NCBI RefSeq assembly: GCF_006151805.1
Contig: NZ_VDDA01000005.1
Coordinates: 1-64,000 of the forward strand
Direction of reading: 5' to 3'
From: Methylobacterium terricola
Lineage (GTDB): Bacteria; Pseudomonadota; Alphaproteobacteria; Rhizobiales; Beijerinckiaceae
Length of the DNA stretch: 64,000 bases
In this document: in pieces, positions 46,192 through 57,666 of the stretch
Layout of the letters: each line of letters begins with the position of its first letter
Position numbering within the stretch: the stretch's first letter is position 1
Translations under genes and position numbers: made by a program
Notes under the pieces: model-generated
What the model was told of the DNA's origin: nothing
The model's database searches: none
The model's input: only the letters and a program-made list of their open reading frames with translations

Positions 46192-46851
46192 ATGGCGCAG
46201 ATCTTTCGTCCGGGCGCCGACACTCTGGCGCGCGCGGTCCTCGCAGGCATCGCCGTCGTTCCGGTCCTCGCGGTCGGGATGGCCACCACCCTGTGGCGCT
46301 CTCCCTACGCCACCGCCCAGGACGTGACCCGCGAGCAGCCGGTGCCGTTCAGCCACGAGCACCATGTCGGCGGGCTCGGGATCGACTGCCGCTATTGCCA
46401 CACCTCGGTCGAGAAGGCCGCCTTCGCGGGCATTCCCCCGACGGAGACCTGCATGAGCTGCCACTCGCAGATCTGGACCAACGCGCCGATGCTGGCTCCC
46501 GTCCGCACCAGTCTCGCTGAGGGTCGGCCGCTGGTCTGGCGGCGTGTCCATGTCCTGCCGGACTACGTCTACTTCAATCACGCGGTCCACGTCGCCAAGG
46601 GTGTCGGCTGCGGGACCTGCCACGGCGCGATTCAGACCATGAAACTGGTGCGGCAGGTCGCGCCCCTCACCATGGGCTGGTGCCTCGACTGCCACCGCAA
46701 TCCCGGACCGAACCTTCGTCCGCGCGAGGCGGTGTTCGACATGACTTGGACGCCGCCCGCGGGTCAGGCGGAGCAGGGCACCCGCCTTGCCGCCACCTAT
46801 CACGTGAAGTCGCCGGCGCGGCTCAGCGAGTGCTCGATATGCCACCGCTAA
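46192..46851 (+). CDS. actA: Alternative Complex III pentaheme cytochrome c
   Basis: A 219-residue protein with one N-terminal membrane anchor (VLAGIAVVPVLAVGMATTLW) and five CxxCH haem sites: CRYCH, CMSCH, CGTCH, CLDCH and CSICH, the last at the very C-terminus. ActA is the pentaheme electron-transfer subunit of Alternative Complex III, exposed to the periplasm. The ATG of actB lies within its last codons (13-base overlap). The ribosome site is weak. Confidence 0.93.
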   Translation: MAQIFRPGADTLARAVLAGIAVVPVLAVGMATTLWRSPYATAQDVTREQPVPFSHEHHVGGLGIDCRYCHTSVEKAAFAGIPPTETCMSCHSQIWTNAPMLAPVRTSLAEGRPLVWRRVHVLPDYVYFNHAVHVAKGVGCGTCHGAIQTMKLVRQVAPLTMGWCLDCHRNPGPNLRPREAVFDMTWTPPAGQAEQGTRLAATYHVKSPARLSECSICHR

Positions 46852-49703
46852 CCGGCCTTCCCCGCCGCGAGGCCCTGCAGCTGCTGGGCGCCGGCATCGC
46901 GCTCGCGGCGGGAGGATGCTCCCGGCCAGACGAAGAGATCCTGCCTTACGTGCGCCAGCCCGAGCAGCTCTTGCCCGGGGTGCCGGCGCGCTATGCCACG
47001 GCGCTTCCCCTCTCCGGCTTCGCCCGGGGCGTCCACACCATCGCGGTCGACGGCCGGCCGATCAAGATCGAGGGCAACCCGCTCCACCCCGGCAGCCGCG
47101 GCGCCACCGACGTCTTCCTCGAAGCCGCGATCCTCGATCTCTACGACCCCGACCGCTCCCGCGCACCGAGCGAGCGCGTCGCCGGCATCGCCTCCTGGGA
47201 GGCGTTCGGCAAGGCCTATGCCCGGCCGCTCTCCGAGGCGCGGGCGCGACGGGGGGCGGGCTTCCGGCTGCTGACCGGTCGGATCACCTCGCCGACGCTG
47301 CTGCGCCAGATCGTGGGCCTGCGGGAGGCGATGCCGGAGGCGGCCTGGCACGTCCACGAACCGCTCGACGAGGCTAATGCCCGGGCCGGCGCCGCGCTGG
47401 CCTTCGGGCGTCCGGTGCGGGCCCTGCCGCGGCTCGACCGGGCCGAGATCGTGGTCTGCCTGGAGGCCGATCCCCTCGGGCCGGGACCGGACCAGATCCG
47501 CCTCTCCTCCGCCCTGATGGAGCGCCGGCGCGACCCGGCCCGGTTCGGCCGCCTGTACGTGGCGGAGGGCCTGCCGACGCTCACCGGCATCAAGGCCGAC
47601 GAGCGCCGCGCCCTGGCGCCGCCGGCGGTCGCCGCCCTCCTCGTCCATCTCGCCAACGGGTTCGGCGCCGGCCTGCCCGAGCCGGGCCTGGGGGATGACG
47701 AGCGCCGTTTCGCGGAAAACATCCTGGCCGATCTGCGCAGGCATCCCGGCCGCGCCGTGGTGCTCGTCGGCGAGGCGCTGGAGCCCGCCTTCCACGCCCT
47801 CGCCCACTGGCTCAACGCCCGGCTCGCAGCGCCGATCGGCTGGATCGCGCCGCCGGACGCGCTGCCGGACCATCCGCCGGGCGACCTCGCGGGGCTCTGC
47901 AAGGACATCGCCGCGGCCAAGGTCTCCTGCCTCGCCATCCTCGGCACGAACCCGGTCCAGACCGCGCCGGCCGGTCTCGGGTTTCCGGAACTGCTGCGGC
48001 GGGTCCCGTTCAGCGTCCAGGTCGGCACCCATGCCGACGAGACCGCGGGCGCGGCCCACTGGCACCTGCCGCTCGCCCACGACCTCGAATCCTGGTCCGA
48101 CCTACGGGCCACCGACGGCACGGCGAGCCTGGTCCAGCCCCTGCTGCGCCCGCTTTACGGCGGCCGCTCGGTGCACGAGATCCTGAACTTGCTCACCGGC
48201 GCCGAGGCCCGGCGCGGCTACGACATCGTGCGCGAGACCTGGCAAGGCTCCTGGGAGCGGCACCGCCGCCCGGACGACCGCGAGTTCGAGGGCTGGTGGC
48301 GCCGCTGCCTGCACGACGGGACGATACCGGGCAGCGCCGCCGCACCGGCTCCGGTCCCCGCGCCCGCCCTGCCGGTCCTGCCGCCGGCGCCCGCTCCTCC
48401 CGCCCGGGCTCCTGGCGACCTCACCCTCCTGCTCACCCCCGACCCGGCCCTGTGGGACGGACGCTCGGCCAACAACGCCTGGCTGCAGGAATGCCCGCAC
48501 CCGGTGACGAAACAGGTCTGGGGCAACGCTCTCCTCCTCTCGCACCGCGAGGCCGCGCGGCGCGGCGTCGAGGACGGCCAGGGCGTCAGCCTCACCGTCC
48601 GCGGCGTCTCGGTGGTCGCGCCGGTGGCGGTCGTGTCGGGGGTCGCCGACGGCGTGGCGGGGTTGAGCCTCGGCCATGGCCGGGCGCGCGCCGGGCAGAT
48701 CGGCAACGGTATCGGGGTCGACGGCTATCGGCTCATCGGGTCGGGCACGGGGCGACTGGTCCGCGACGTGAGCCTCACGCCCCTCGACGAACGGCACGCG
48801 ATCCTGCGCACGCAGAACTACACCCAGATCGAGGGCGAAGCCGAAAAGCTCTTCCCGCGCATCAACCTCGCGGCCCTGGCCTCCTCGGCGCCCAAGGGAA
48901 ACGGTTCGGGAAACGGGTCGGATCAACCCACGCTGCTGGCCCCCTGGACCGGCGACGCCGACGGCCATGCCTGGGGCATGGTGATCGACACCATGGCGTG
49001 CATCGGCTGCAACGCCTGCGTGATCGCCTGCCAGTCCGAGAACAACGTGCCGGTGGTTGGTCCCGAGGAGATCGCCCGCGGCCGGATGATGCACTGGCTG
49101 CGCGTCGACATCTACGATTCCGGCAAGTCCGAACCAGGGAAGCCGGAGCGGATCGAGGCCGGGTTCCAGCCGGTGCCGTGCATGCATTGCGAGCATGCGC
49201 CGTGCGAGCCGGTCTGCCCGGTGGCGGCCTCGGTCCATGACGGCGAGGGGCTGAACCTCCAGGTCTACAACCGCTGCGTCGGCACCCGCTTCTGCGAGGC
49301 GAACTGCCCCTACAAGGTGCGCCGGTTCAACTTCTTCGGCTACGCCGACGGGCAGGAATACGCGAATCTCGGCGCCGCGCCGGTGCGGGCGCAGCGCAAC
49401 CCCAACGTCACGGTGCGGGCCCGCGGCGTGATGGAGAAGTGCACCTATTGCGTCCAGCGCATCGCGACCGAGCGCCAGGCGGCCGAGCGCGACGGGCGCC
49501 CGATGGGCGAGGTCGCCACCGCCTGCCAATCGGCTTGCCCGACGAAGGCGATCCGCTTCGGCGACCTCGCGGCGAAGGACAGTTCGGTGGCGGCGCAGCG
49601 CTCGGATCCGCGCCACTACGCGCTCATGGAGGAGCTGAACACCCGGCCGCGCACCACCTACCTCACCGACCTGCGCAACCCCGCCCGGGAGGACCGGACG
49701 TGA
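46839..49703 (+). CDS. actB: Alternative Complex III Fe-S/molybdopterin-like subunit
   Basis: A 954-residue fusion. An N-terminal twin-arginine-like signal with a lipobox (LPRREALQLLGAGIALAAGG then Cys) precedes a molybdopterin-oxidoreductase-like fold (about 40-690) that in ActB binds no molybdenum. From about residue 715 there is a four-cluster ferredoxin-like domain: CIGCNACVIACQ, CMHCEHAPCEPVCPV, CVGTRFCEANCPYK and CTYCVQ with CQSACPT. The order matches ActB, which carries electrons from quinol in ActC. A Pro/Ala-rich linker lies at about residues 508-530. It overlaps actC by four bases. Confidence 0.93.
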   Translation: MPPLTGLPRREALQLLGAGIALAAGGCSRPDEEILPYVRQPEQLLPGVPARYATALPLSGFARGVHTIAVDGRPIKIEGNPLHPGSRGATDVFLEAAILDLYDPDRSRAPSERVAGIASWEAFGKAYARPLSEARARRGAGFRLLTGRITSPTLLRQIVGLREAMPEAAWHVHEPLDEANARAGAALAFGRPVRALPRLDRAEIVVCLEADPLGPGPDQIRLSSALMERRRDPARFGRLYVAEGLPTLTGIKADERRALAPPAVAALLVHLANGFGAGLPEPGLGDDERRFAENILADLRRHPGRAVVLVGEALEPAFHALAHWLNARLAAPIGWIAPPDALPDHPPGDLAGLCKDIAAAKVSCLAILGTNPVQTAPAGLGFPELLRRVPFSVQVGTHADETAGAAHWHLPLAHDLESWSDLRATDGTASLVQPLLRPLYGGRSVHEILNLLTGAEARRGYDIVRETWQGSWERHRRPDDREFEGWWRRCLHDGTIPGSAAAPAPVPAPALPVLPPAPAPPARAPGDLTLLLTPDPALWDGRSANNAWLQECPHPVTKQVWGNALLLSHREAARRGVEDGQGVSLTVRGVSVVAPVAVVSGVADGVAGLSLGHGRARAGQIGNGIGVDGYRLIGSGTGRLVRDVSLTPLDERHAILRTQNYTQIEGEAEKLFPRINLAALASSAPKGNGSGNGSDQPTLLAPWTGDADGHAWGMVIDTMACIGCNACVIACQSENNVPVVGPEEIARGRMMHWLRVDIYDSGKSEPGKPERIEAGFQPVPCMHCEHAPCEPVCPVAASVHDGEGLNLQVYNRCVGTRFCEANCPYKVRRFNFFGYADGQEYANLGAAPVRAQRNPNVTVRARGVMEKCTYCVQRIATERQAAERDGRPMGEVATACQSACPTKAIRFGDLAAKDSSVAAQRSDPRHYALMEELNTRPRTTYLTDLRNPAREDRT

Positions 49704-51055
49704 GTAGCCAGCCCCACCCGTTGATCGATGCCGAGCGCCTCAGCTACGGGGCGATCTCGGAAGCGGTCGCCGACCCGATCCAGCGGACCGGCTTCGGCCG
49801 CGCCTGGGTAATCGCGCTTCTCTGCACCCTGCCCTTCGTCGTCCTGACGCTCGGCGCGATCGGGGCGGTGCTGACCGTCGGGATCGGGCTGTCGGGGGTG
49901 AACACCACCGTGGTCTGGGGCTTCTCGATCGCGAACTACGTCTGGTGGATCGGTATCGGCAATGCCGGCACGCTGATCTCCTCGATGCTGCTGCTCACGC
50001 GCCAGCGCTGGCGCGCCTCGATCAACCGCTTCGCCGAGGCGATGACCCTGTTCGCCGCCGCCATCGCGGGGCTGTTCCCGATCATCCATCTCGGCCGGCC
50101 GCTCTACGCCTACTGGCTCGCGCCCTACCCGAACACCATGGATCTCTGGCCGCAATGGCGCTCGGCCCTGGTCTGGGACTTCTGGGCGATCCTGAGCTAC
50201 CTGCTGTTCTCGGCCCTGTTCTGGTACACCGGCCTGCTGCCGGACCTCGCCACCATGCGCGACCGCGCGCGGACGCGGGCCGGCCGGGTGATCTACGGCG
50301 CGCTGGCGCTCGGCTGGCGCAACTCCGCCCGGCACTGGCGCGCCTACGAGACCTTCCACCTCACCATGGCGGCGCTCGCGGTGCCCCTCGTCTGCTCGGT
50401 CCACTCGATCGTCGGGCTCGACTTCGCCGCGAGCCTGATGCCCGGCTGGCAGGAGAGCATCTTCCCGCCCTACTTCGTCGTTGGCGCGATGTTCTCGGGG
50501 TTCGCCATGGTGGTGGTGCTGGCGATCGTGATCCGCTGGGGCCTGAACCTCCAGGCGATGATCACGCCGGCGCATTTCGACGCCATGGCGAAGGTGATGC
50601 TGTTCGCCAGCATCGTCATGGCGTTCTCCTACGCCACCGAGTGGTTCACCGCCTGGTATGGCGGCGAGCACGCCGACCGCACGGTCGTCGGGTATTTCTT
50701 CACCGGCGCTTACGCGCCGCTCTACGGCCTGCTGCTGTTCTGCAACTGTCTGGCGCCCCAGGCGCTGTGGTGGCGCCGGGTGCGGCGGAACCTGTGGTGG
50801 CTCGCCGGGATCTCGGTGCTGATCAATGTCGGCATGTGGCTCGAGCGGATCCTGATCGTCTGGAACACGCTCTCGCACGGCCACGCGATCACGCTCTGGC
50901 GGACCTACCACACCAGCCTCTACGACCTCGCGATTCTCGTCGGACCGCTCGGGCTGTTCGCCTTCCTGTTCCTGGTGCTGGCGCGCCTTCTGCCGATCGT
51001 CTCGATGCACGAGGTGCGGCAGCTGGCGCGGGACGAGGGGGCGGCGCAGCCATGA
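49700..51055 (+). CDS. actC: Alternative Complex III quinol-binding membrane subunit (NrfD-like)
   Basis: A 451-residue NrfD/PsrC-type membrane protein with ten predicted helices. Conserved elements: FSIANYVWWIGIGNAGTLIS, GLFPIIHLGRPLYAYWLAPY, VWDFWAILSYLLFSALFWY and HSIVGLDFAASLMPGWQ. ActC binds menaquinol or ubiquinol on the periplasmic side and may help translocate protons. GTG 49700 overlaps the actB stop (GTGA) and actD follows with an ATGA overlap. Confidence 0.93.
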   Translation: MSSQPHPLIDAERLSYGAISEAVADPIQRTGFGRAWVIALLCTLPFVVLTLGAIGAVLTVGIGLSGVNTTVVWGFSIANYVWWIGIGNAGTLISSMLLLTRQRWRASINRFAEAMTLFAAAIAGLFPIIHLGRPLYAYWLAPYPNTMDLWPQWRSALVWDFWAILSYLLFSALFWYTGLLPDLATMRDRARTRAGRVIYGALALGWRNSARHWRAYETFHLTMAALAVPLVCSVHSIVGLDFAASLMPGWQESIFPPYFVVGAMFSGFAMVVVLAIVIRWGLNLQAMITPAHFDAMAKVMLFASIVMAFSYATEWFTAWYGGEHADRTVVGYFFTGAYAPLYGLLLFCNCLAPQALWWRRVRRNLWWLAGISVLINVGMWLERILIVWNTLSHGHAITLWRTYHTSLYDLAILVGPLGLFAFLFLVLARLLPIVSMHEVRQLARDEGAAQP

Positions 51056-51567
51056 CCACGCCCCTGCTGGCCGAGTTCGACACCCCCGACGCCCTCGTCA
51101 CCGCGTTGCGCCGCGCCCGGGCGGACGGCCACCGCGCCGTCGACGCCTTCACGCCCTTCCCCCTCGAAGAGCTCGCGGACGCCTTCGTCCCTGCCCCGCG
51201 CTGGATCCGGCCCGCCATGGCGCTCGCCGGGTTTGGCGCGGCCGCCACGATGTACGCCCTGCAATGGTGGAGCGCCGTCCACGACTACCCGCTCAATTCC
51301 GGAGGCCGGCCGCTGCACAGCTGGCAGGTCTTCGTGCTGGTGCCGTTCGAGGTCGGGGTGCTGGCCGCTGCCATCGCGGGCTTTACGGCCTTCCTCGTCA
51401 CCTGCGGGCTGCCGCGGCTGCACCACCCGCTCTTCGTGATGCCGCAATTCGAGCGGGCGAGCCAGGACCGCTTCCTGCTCCTCGTGGCGCCGAAGGGCGA
51501 CCCGGAACCCCTGCGCCGGCTCCTCGAGGAGGCCGGGGCCGGACTGGTGGCGGAGACGCATCCGTGA
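51052..51567 (+). CDS. actD: Alternative Complex III subunit D (DUF3341)
   Basis: A 171-residue DUF3341 protein. A cytoplasmic N-terminal domain (LLAEFDTPDALVTALRRARA, VDAFTPFPLEEL) is followed by two helices (about 58-80 and 97-120), and PRLHHPLFVMPQFERASQDR is the family C-terminal hallmark. ActD is an accessory membrane subunit peripheral to ActC. Confidence 0.92.
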   Translation: MTTPLLAEFDTPDALVTALRRARADGHRAVDAFTPFPLEELADAFVPAPRWIRPAMALAGFGAAATMYALQWWSAVHDYPLNSGGRPLHSWQVFVLVPFEVGVLAAAIAGFTAFLVTCGLPRLHHPLFVMPQFERASQDRFLLLVAPKGDPEPLRRLLEEAGAGLVAETHP

Positions 51568-52124
51568 CCGGCCGGCTCCTGCCCTCCGTCCTGCTTCCGT
51601 CGCTCCTGCTGCTCGGCGCCTGCGACGACCTTTCGATGGCGCGGCAGAAGCGCTACGACGTCTACCGCCGCGCCGACCTCTGGGTCGACGGGGCCGAGGC
51701 CCGTACCCCCCCGGACGGGACGGTGCAGCAGGGCGCGCTCGCCGATGAGGCGGCGCTGACCGATCCGCCCCCGGTGGACGCCGCGCTGCTGCAGCGCGGG
51801 CGCGAGCGCTACGAGGCGATCTGCACCCCCTGTCACGGACTGACCGGCCACGGCGACGGCATGATCGTCGCCCGCGGCTTTCCAAAGCCTCCCTCCTACC
51901 ACGAGGAGCGGCTGCGGGCGGCGCCCGCCCGCTACCTCGTCGACGTCATCACCAACGGCTACGGCGTCATGTATCGTTACGCCAACCGCGTCGAGCCGCG
52001 GGACCGCTGGGCGATCGCCGCCTATATCCGCGCCCTCCAACTCTCGCAGGGCGCCCGCGTCGCCGAGGTGCCGGGGCTGGCGGAGAAAATTCCGGCAGGG
52101 GCGAACCTGGAGGGGCGCCCGTGA
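51564..52124 (+). CDS. actE: Alternative Complex III monoheme cytochrome c lipoprotein
   Basis: A 186-residue lipoprotein. Lipobox LLLLGAC at about residue 19, then a cytochrome c domain with one haem site CTPCHGLTGHGDGMI and a probable Met ligand (GVMYRYANRV). ActE takes electrons from ActA and hands them to the terminal oxidase. The start GTG overlaps actD; the actF GTG overlaps its stop. Confidence 0.92.
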   Translation: MTGRLLPSVLLPSLLLLGACDDLSMARQKRYDVYRRADLWVDGAEARTPPDGTVQQGALADEAALTDPPPVDAALLQRGRERYEAICTPCHGLTGHGDGMIVARGFPKPPSYHEERLRAAPARYLVDVITNGYGVMYRYANRVEPRDRWAIAAYIRALQLSQGARVAEVPGLAEKIPAGANLEGRP

Positions 52125-53080
52125 CCGAGGCCCTCGCCCGCGGCTGGCTCCTTGCCTGGATCGCCTTCGGCGCCGCCCCCGCCGGCAGCCTGGTGCTGCT
52201 CCTCGTCCACCGCATCACCGGCGGGCGCTGGGGCGAGGCGCTGGCGCCGGTCCTGCGGCCGGTTGCGGCGCTCCTGCCGCTCGTCGCCCTCGGCTTTCTC
52301 GGCGTCGCGCTGGCGCTGCCGGCGCTCTATCCCTGGGCGGCGGATCCGGGCACGGTGAAGCCGGACGTCGCCGCCCTTTATCTCAACCCGCTTCTGTTCG
52401 TGGCTCGCGGCGCGGTCGCGCTTCTCGGCTGGTCGGTACTGGCCTGGCTGGTGCTGGCCGAGCGCTGCACCCGGCTCGTCGCCGGCCTAGGCCTCGCCTT
52501 CTACGGCCTGACCATCAGCCTCGTTCCGGTGGACTGGATCCTGTCGCTGGAGCCCCGCTTCACCTCCTCGGCGTTCGGCGCCGGGTTCGCCCTCAACCAG
52601 ATCCTGGCCGCCTTGAGCCTCGCCGCCGTGGCGAGCCCACGCGGGCTCGACGAGAGAACCGCGCCCGACCTCGCCAACCTGCTGCTCGCGATCCTGCTCG
52701 GCGTGCTCTACGTCGGCCTGATGTCCTACGTGGTCGCCTGGTACGGCGACCTGCCACCGAAGGCGGCCTATTACCTGCGGCGCGCGGCGGAGCCCTACCC
52801 GGGGCTGATCGCGGCCTCGGTCGCGGCCGGCGGCCTCCTCCCGTTCCTGCTCCTGCTCCTTGAGGCGGTGCGGCGCAGCCCCGGGGCCCTGCGGCTCGTC
52901 GGACTTCTCGTCCTCGTCGGGCTGGTCTTGCGCGGCTGCTGGCTCGTGCTGCCGGCCTGGGGACCGGGGGCGGGCGGGGCGGCACTCGCCGCCGGGCTGT
53001 GGCTCGCCGGGCTCGTCGTCGTCGCGCGCCTGGCCTTGCGCCTCGCCGGCCGGCTCGGAGGGAGGCTCCGGCATGCCTGA
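52121..53080 (+). CDS. actF: Alternative Complex III membrane subunit F
   Basis: A 319-residue protein with about ten helices resembling the ActC fold and containing PVDWILSLEPRFTSSAFGAG, a conserved ActF element. It forms the second large membrane subunit of the complex and is proposed to take part in proton translocation. GTG start at 52121 in a GTGA overlap. Confidence 0.9.
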   Translation: MTEALARGWLLAWIAFGAAPAGSLVLLLVHRITGGRWGEALAPVLRPVAALLPLVALGFLGVALALPALYPWAADPGTVKPDVAALYLNPLLFVARGAVALLGWSVLAWLVLAERCTRLVAGLGLAFYGLTISLVPVDWILSLEPRFTSSAFGAGFALNQILAALSLAAVASPRGLDERTAPDLANLLLAILLGVLYVGLMSYVVAWYGDLPPKAAYYLRRAAEPYPGLIAASVAAGGLLPFLLLLLEAVRRSPGALRLVGLLVLVGLVLRGCWLVLPAWGPGAGGAALAAGLWLAGLVVVARLALRLAGRLGGRLRHA

Positions 53081-53552
53081 CACCGCCGAACCGGTGCGCG
53101 ACGACGCGGTCGGCCATGCCGAGGGGCCGCCGGAGGCGCCCGACATCCGCCTGAAACCGGTGCTGCTCGCGGGCGTGTTCATCGTGGTCTTCGTCGCTGT
53201 GACCCTCGCAGGCATGCGTCTCTACCGCGACATGGTGATCACCAGCCCCAACACCGAGGAGCCCCGCACCTTCGCCGGCCCCGCCCTGCAGCGCGACCCG
53301 CAAGGAGACCTCGCCCGCCTCCTCGCCGACCAGCGCCGGCGCCTCGACACCTATGGGTGGGTCGACCAAACCCGCGGCATCGCCCGCATGCCGGCGGCGG
53401 AGGCGATGCGGCGCGTCGGCGAGCGCGGGTCGGACGCCTACGCCGCCCCGCTCCAGCCGGAGCGCGTCCCGCCTCTGGGCAGCCGCGGCGGCGCCGCGAG
53501 CCCGCTGCCGCCGCCCGGCACCGTCGCGGCCTCGCCGAAAGAGGTGCGCTGA
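53073..53552 (+). CDS. Single-span hypothetical protein between ActF and cox genes
   Basis: A 159-residue protein with a hydrophilic N-terminus, one membrane segment (KPVLLAGVFIVVFVAVTLAG at about 28-47) and a periplasmic tail (TYGWVDQTRGIARMPAAEAM, then Pro/Gly-rich). The WVDQTRGIARMPAAEAM-type element is a feature I associate with small proteins near ACIII and cytochrome oxidase subunit II in this arrangement. It may be an assembly or accessory subunit. Coupled to both neighbours. Confidence 0.72.
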   Translation: MPDTAEPVRDDAVGHAEGPPEAPDIRLKPVLLAGVFIVVFVAVTLAGMRLYRDMVITSPNTEEPRTFAGPALQRDPQGDLARLLADQRRRLDTYGWVDQTRGIARMPAAEAMRRVGERGSDAYAAPLQPERVPPLGSRGGAASPLPPPGTVAASPKEVR

Positions 53553-54606
53553 TGGTCGGCCGCCTCATGCCCGAAACCGCCTCCCTCCAGGCGCTACTGA
53601 CTGACCGGATCTTCATCGGGCTCACGATCGCTTCGGCGGTGATTCTCGCCCTGGTGATCGGCCTCATCCTGGTCTTCTCGATCCGCTTCCGCCGCGGCTC
53701 GAAGGCGAACCGCCATCCGCTGCCCGAGATCGTCTCGCGCGAGTTCGAGATCGGCTGGACCGCCGCGACGATCTTCCTGTTCGTGTTCGTCTTCTGGTGG
53801 GCGGCCTCGGCAGAGATCGGAGCCTACTCGGTGCCGCCGGACGCCATCGAGATCCACGTCGTCGCCAAGCAGTGGATGTGGAAGACGCAGGCCTCGAACG
53901 GCGCCCGCGAGATCAACGAGCTGCACGTGCCGGTGAACAAACCGGTCAAGCTGATCATGACCTCGCAGGACGTGATCCACTCGTTCTTCGTCCCGGCCTT
54001 CCGGTTGAAGCGCGACGTGCTGCCCGACCAGCAGACCGAGGCCTGGTTCCAGGCGACCAAGACCGGCACCTTCCACCTGCTCTGCACCGAGTATTGCGGC
54101 ACCGACCACGCCCGGATGCTCGGCCGCGTCATCGTGATGGAGCCCGAAGCCTATGCAAGCTGGCTGTCGGCGCAGCCCGAGGGCGACGACCTCGCCCACC
54201 AGGGCGAGCGCCTGTTCTCCGAGCGCGGCTGCGCCGGCTGCCACGCCCCGGGCTCGGCGGTGCACGCGCCGAACCTCGCGGGGATCTGGGAGCGCCCGGT
54301 CCACCTCGAGGGCGGCCACTTCGCCACCGCCGACGCCGCCTACATCCGCGATTCGATCCTTCAGCCGAAGCGCGATGTGGTGGCGGGCTACGCCCCCGTG
54401 ATGCCGAGCTATGCCGGCCTCCTCGACGACGGCGAGATCCAGGCGATCACCGCCTATATCCGCGCGCTCGGCTCCGAGCCGGTTTCGGTGCGGGAGCCCG
54501 GGACGCCGCAGGTCCGCTCCAACGTGCCGGGCGGAGTGCGCGAGCGCAGCCCCGCGATGGTACCGGGCGCGCCGGTGCTGGACGAGAATGAAGCCGGAGG
54601 CTCCCG

Positions 54607-54610
<4 letters not shown>
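53552..54610 (+). CDS. coxB: Cytochrome c oxidase subunit II, caa3 type
   Basis: A 352-residue subunit. Two N-terminal helices, then the CuA domain with His in [10 protein letters not shown] (about residue 143) and [12 protein letters not shown] (Cys178, Cys182, His and Met ligands). A C-terminal cytochrome c domain with CAGCH (Cys227) makes it a caa3-type oxidase with its own electron entry, consistent with taking electrons directly from ActE. The C-terminal 50 residues are Pro/Gly-rich. Confidence 0.93.
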
Positions 54611-56294
<1,684 letters not shown>

Positions 56295-56298
<4 letters not shown>

Positions 56299-56999
56299 GC
56301 CGCGCCGACGTCGAGGCCTGCCTGCGCGAGGGACACCCCGATATCGAGGCTCGCATGCGCGAACCCTGGAGCGACCTCGAGACCGACCATGCGACCGCCT
56401 TCGCGCGCCAGCGCGACGGCGCCGCCTTCGGGATCTGGGTCTTCCTGGCGAGCGAGGTGCTGTTCTTCGGCGCCCTGTTCCTGACCTACACTGCCGCGCG
56501 CCTGGCGAACCAGGAGGCCTTCGCGGCCGCCGGGCGCGAAACCAACATCGTCTTCGGCACCCTCAACACCGCGATCCTGCTCACCAGCAGCCTGACCATG
56601 GCGGTGGCCTCGCAAGCCGCCGACAAGGGGCTGTTTCGCCGCTTGACGCTCTGGTGCCTCGCGGCCACCGCAGTCTTCGGTCTCGCATTCCTGGTGGTCA
56701 AAGGCTTCGAATATCGCGAGGATATCGAGAAGCACCTGGTGCCGGGTGCGCATTTCGCCCTGAGCCAGGCGCCGGCCCAGATTTTCTTCGGCTTCTACTG
56801 GCTCGTCACGGTGGTACACGCGATCCACCTCAGCATCGGCATCGCCCTGGTGACACGCCTCGCGGTCATGGGCTGGCGCGACGTCGACTTCCTTAAAGAA
56901 AATCCGCAGGTCGAGGTCACGGCGCTGTACTGGCACCTCGTGGATGTGGTCTGGATCTTCCTCTACCCGATGCTCTACCTGCCGGGACGGTCCGGATGA
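56295..56999 (+). CDS. coxC: Cytochrome c oxidase subunit III
   Basis: A 234-residue subunit III with about five helices after a hydrophilic 45-residue lead (shorter than the seven-helix A1 version). Typical elements: [56 protein letters not shown] and [17 protein letters not shown]. It supports proton uptake and stability of subunit I. ATG 56295 overlaps the coxA stop (ATGA). Confidence 0.93.
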
Positions 57000-57310
57000 G
57001 CGAAGAGGCCGAGTCCAAGAGCACCGAGACCCCCGGCGCCCTGTGGCGCCGCAACCTGTGGGTCTGGGCCGCCCTGATGCTCCTTCTCGCTCTGAGCACC
57101 TGGGCCGCCTACTGGCCGTACGGACGCATCGACACCGCCGTGGGGTTCGGGATCGCCGGGGCCAAGACGGCGCTCGTCGCTCTGGTGTTCATGCAGCTCA
57201 AGCACGCCAGCGGCCTCGTCCGCGTCGTTGCCGCCTGCGGCCTGTTCTGGGCCGCGATCCTGTTCGCCTTGACGCTCGCCGACGTACTGAGCCGGATGGC
57301 AAACCGGTGA
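56996..57310 (+). CDS. Cytochrome c oxidase subunit IV
   Basis: A 104-residue protein with three helices (WVWAALMLLLALSTWAAYWP, FGIAGAKTALVALVFMQLKH, VVAACGLFWAAILFALTLAD). AKTALVALVFMQLKHA is characteristic of bacterial oxidase subunit IV. It is the last gene of the coupled cluster. Confidence 0.9.
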   Translation: MSEEAESKSTETPGALWRRNLWVWAALMLLLALSTWAAYWPYGRIDTAVGFGIAGAKTALVALVFMQLKHASGLVRVVAACGLFWAAILFALTLADVLSRMANR

Positions 57311-57666
57311 GAGGCGCGGGTGGCAACGTCTCCGTGAGGTAGAATTCGCAGGTGCATCCTCGCGCCCTGTCCCTGCTCGGTCGGCGCCGAGGTCCCCGGC
57401 GCCCTGTAGCTCGCCGCCGGAATGTCCTCGGCGTGCCACGCGGGCACGAGGCTGATCCCCGCGTACCGCCCATGTAGGCCGGAAACACGCGACACGAGCC
57501 GGAAGCATCCTGACCAGGAACATCCCTGGAGTATGCTAGTTAGCCCAGCGTCTAAGGCAATGCCCAGAGGACACCGTCCCAGGAGGCACGCTGAAGAGCC
57601 GGTCGCCGCAATCACCGTAGGGCCCGTATCGGGTTTGCGATGCCGCACGGCTCCCAAGGAGCAGCC
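57311..57666. other. Intergenic region before the TPP enzyme
   Basis: 356 bases with no gene. GGAAC, 16 bases, AGTT at 57517-57541 is a one-mismatch general stress promoter, 125 bases before the ATG. I see no strong terminator for the cox genes. Confidence 0.4.
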
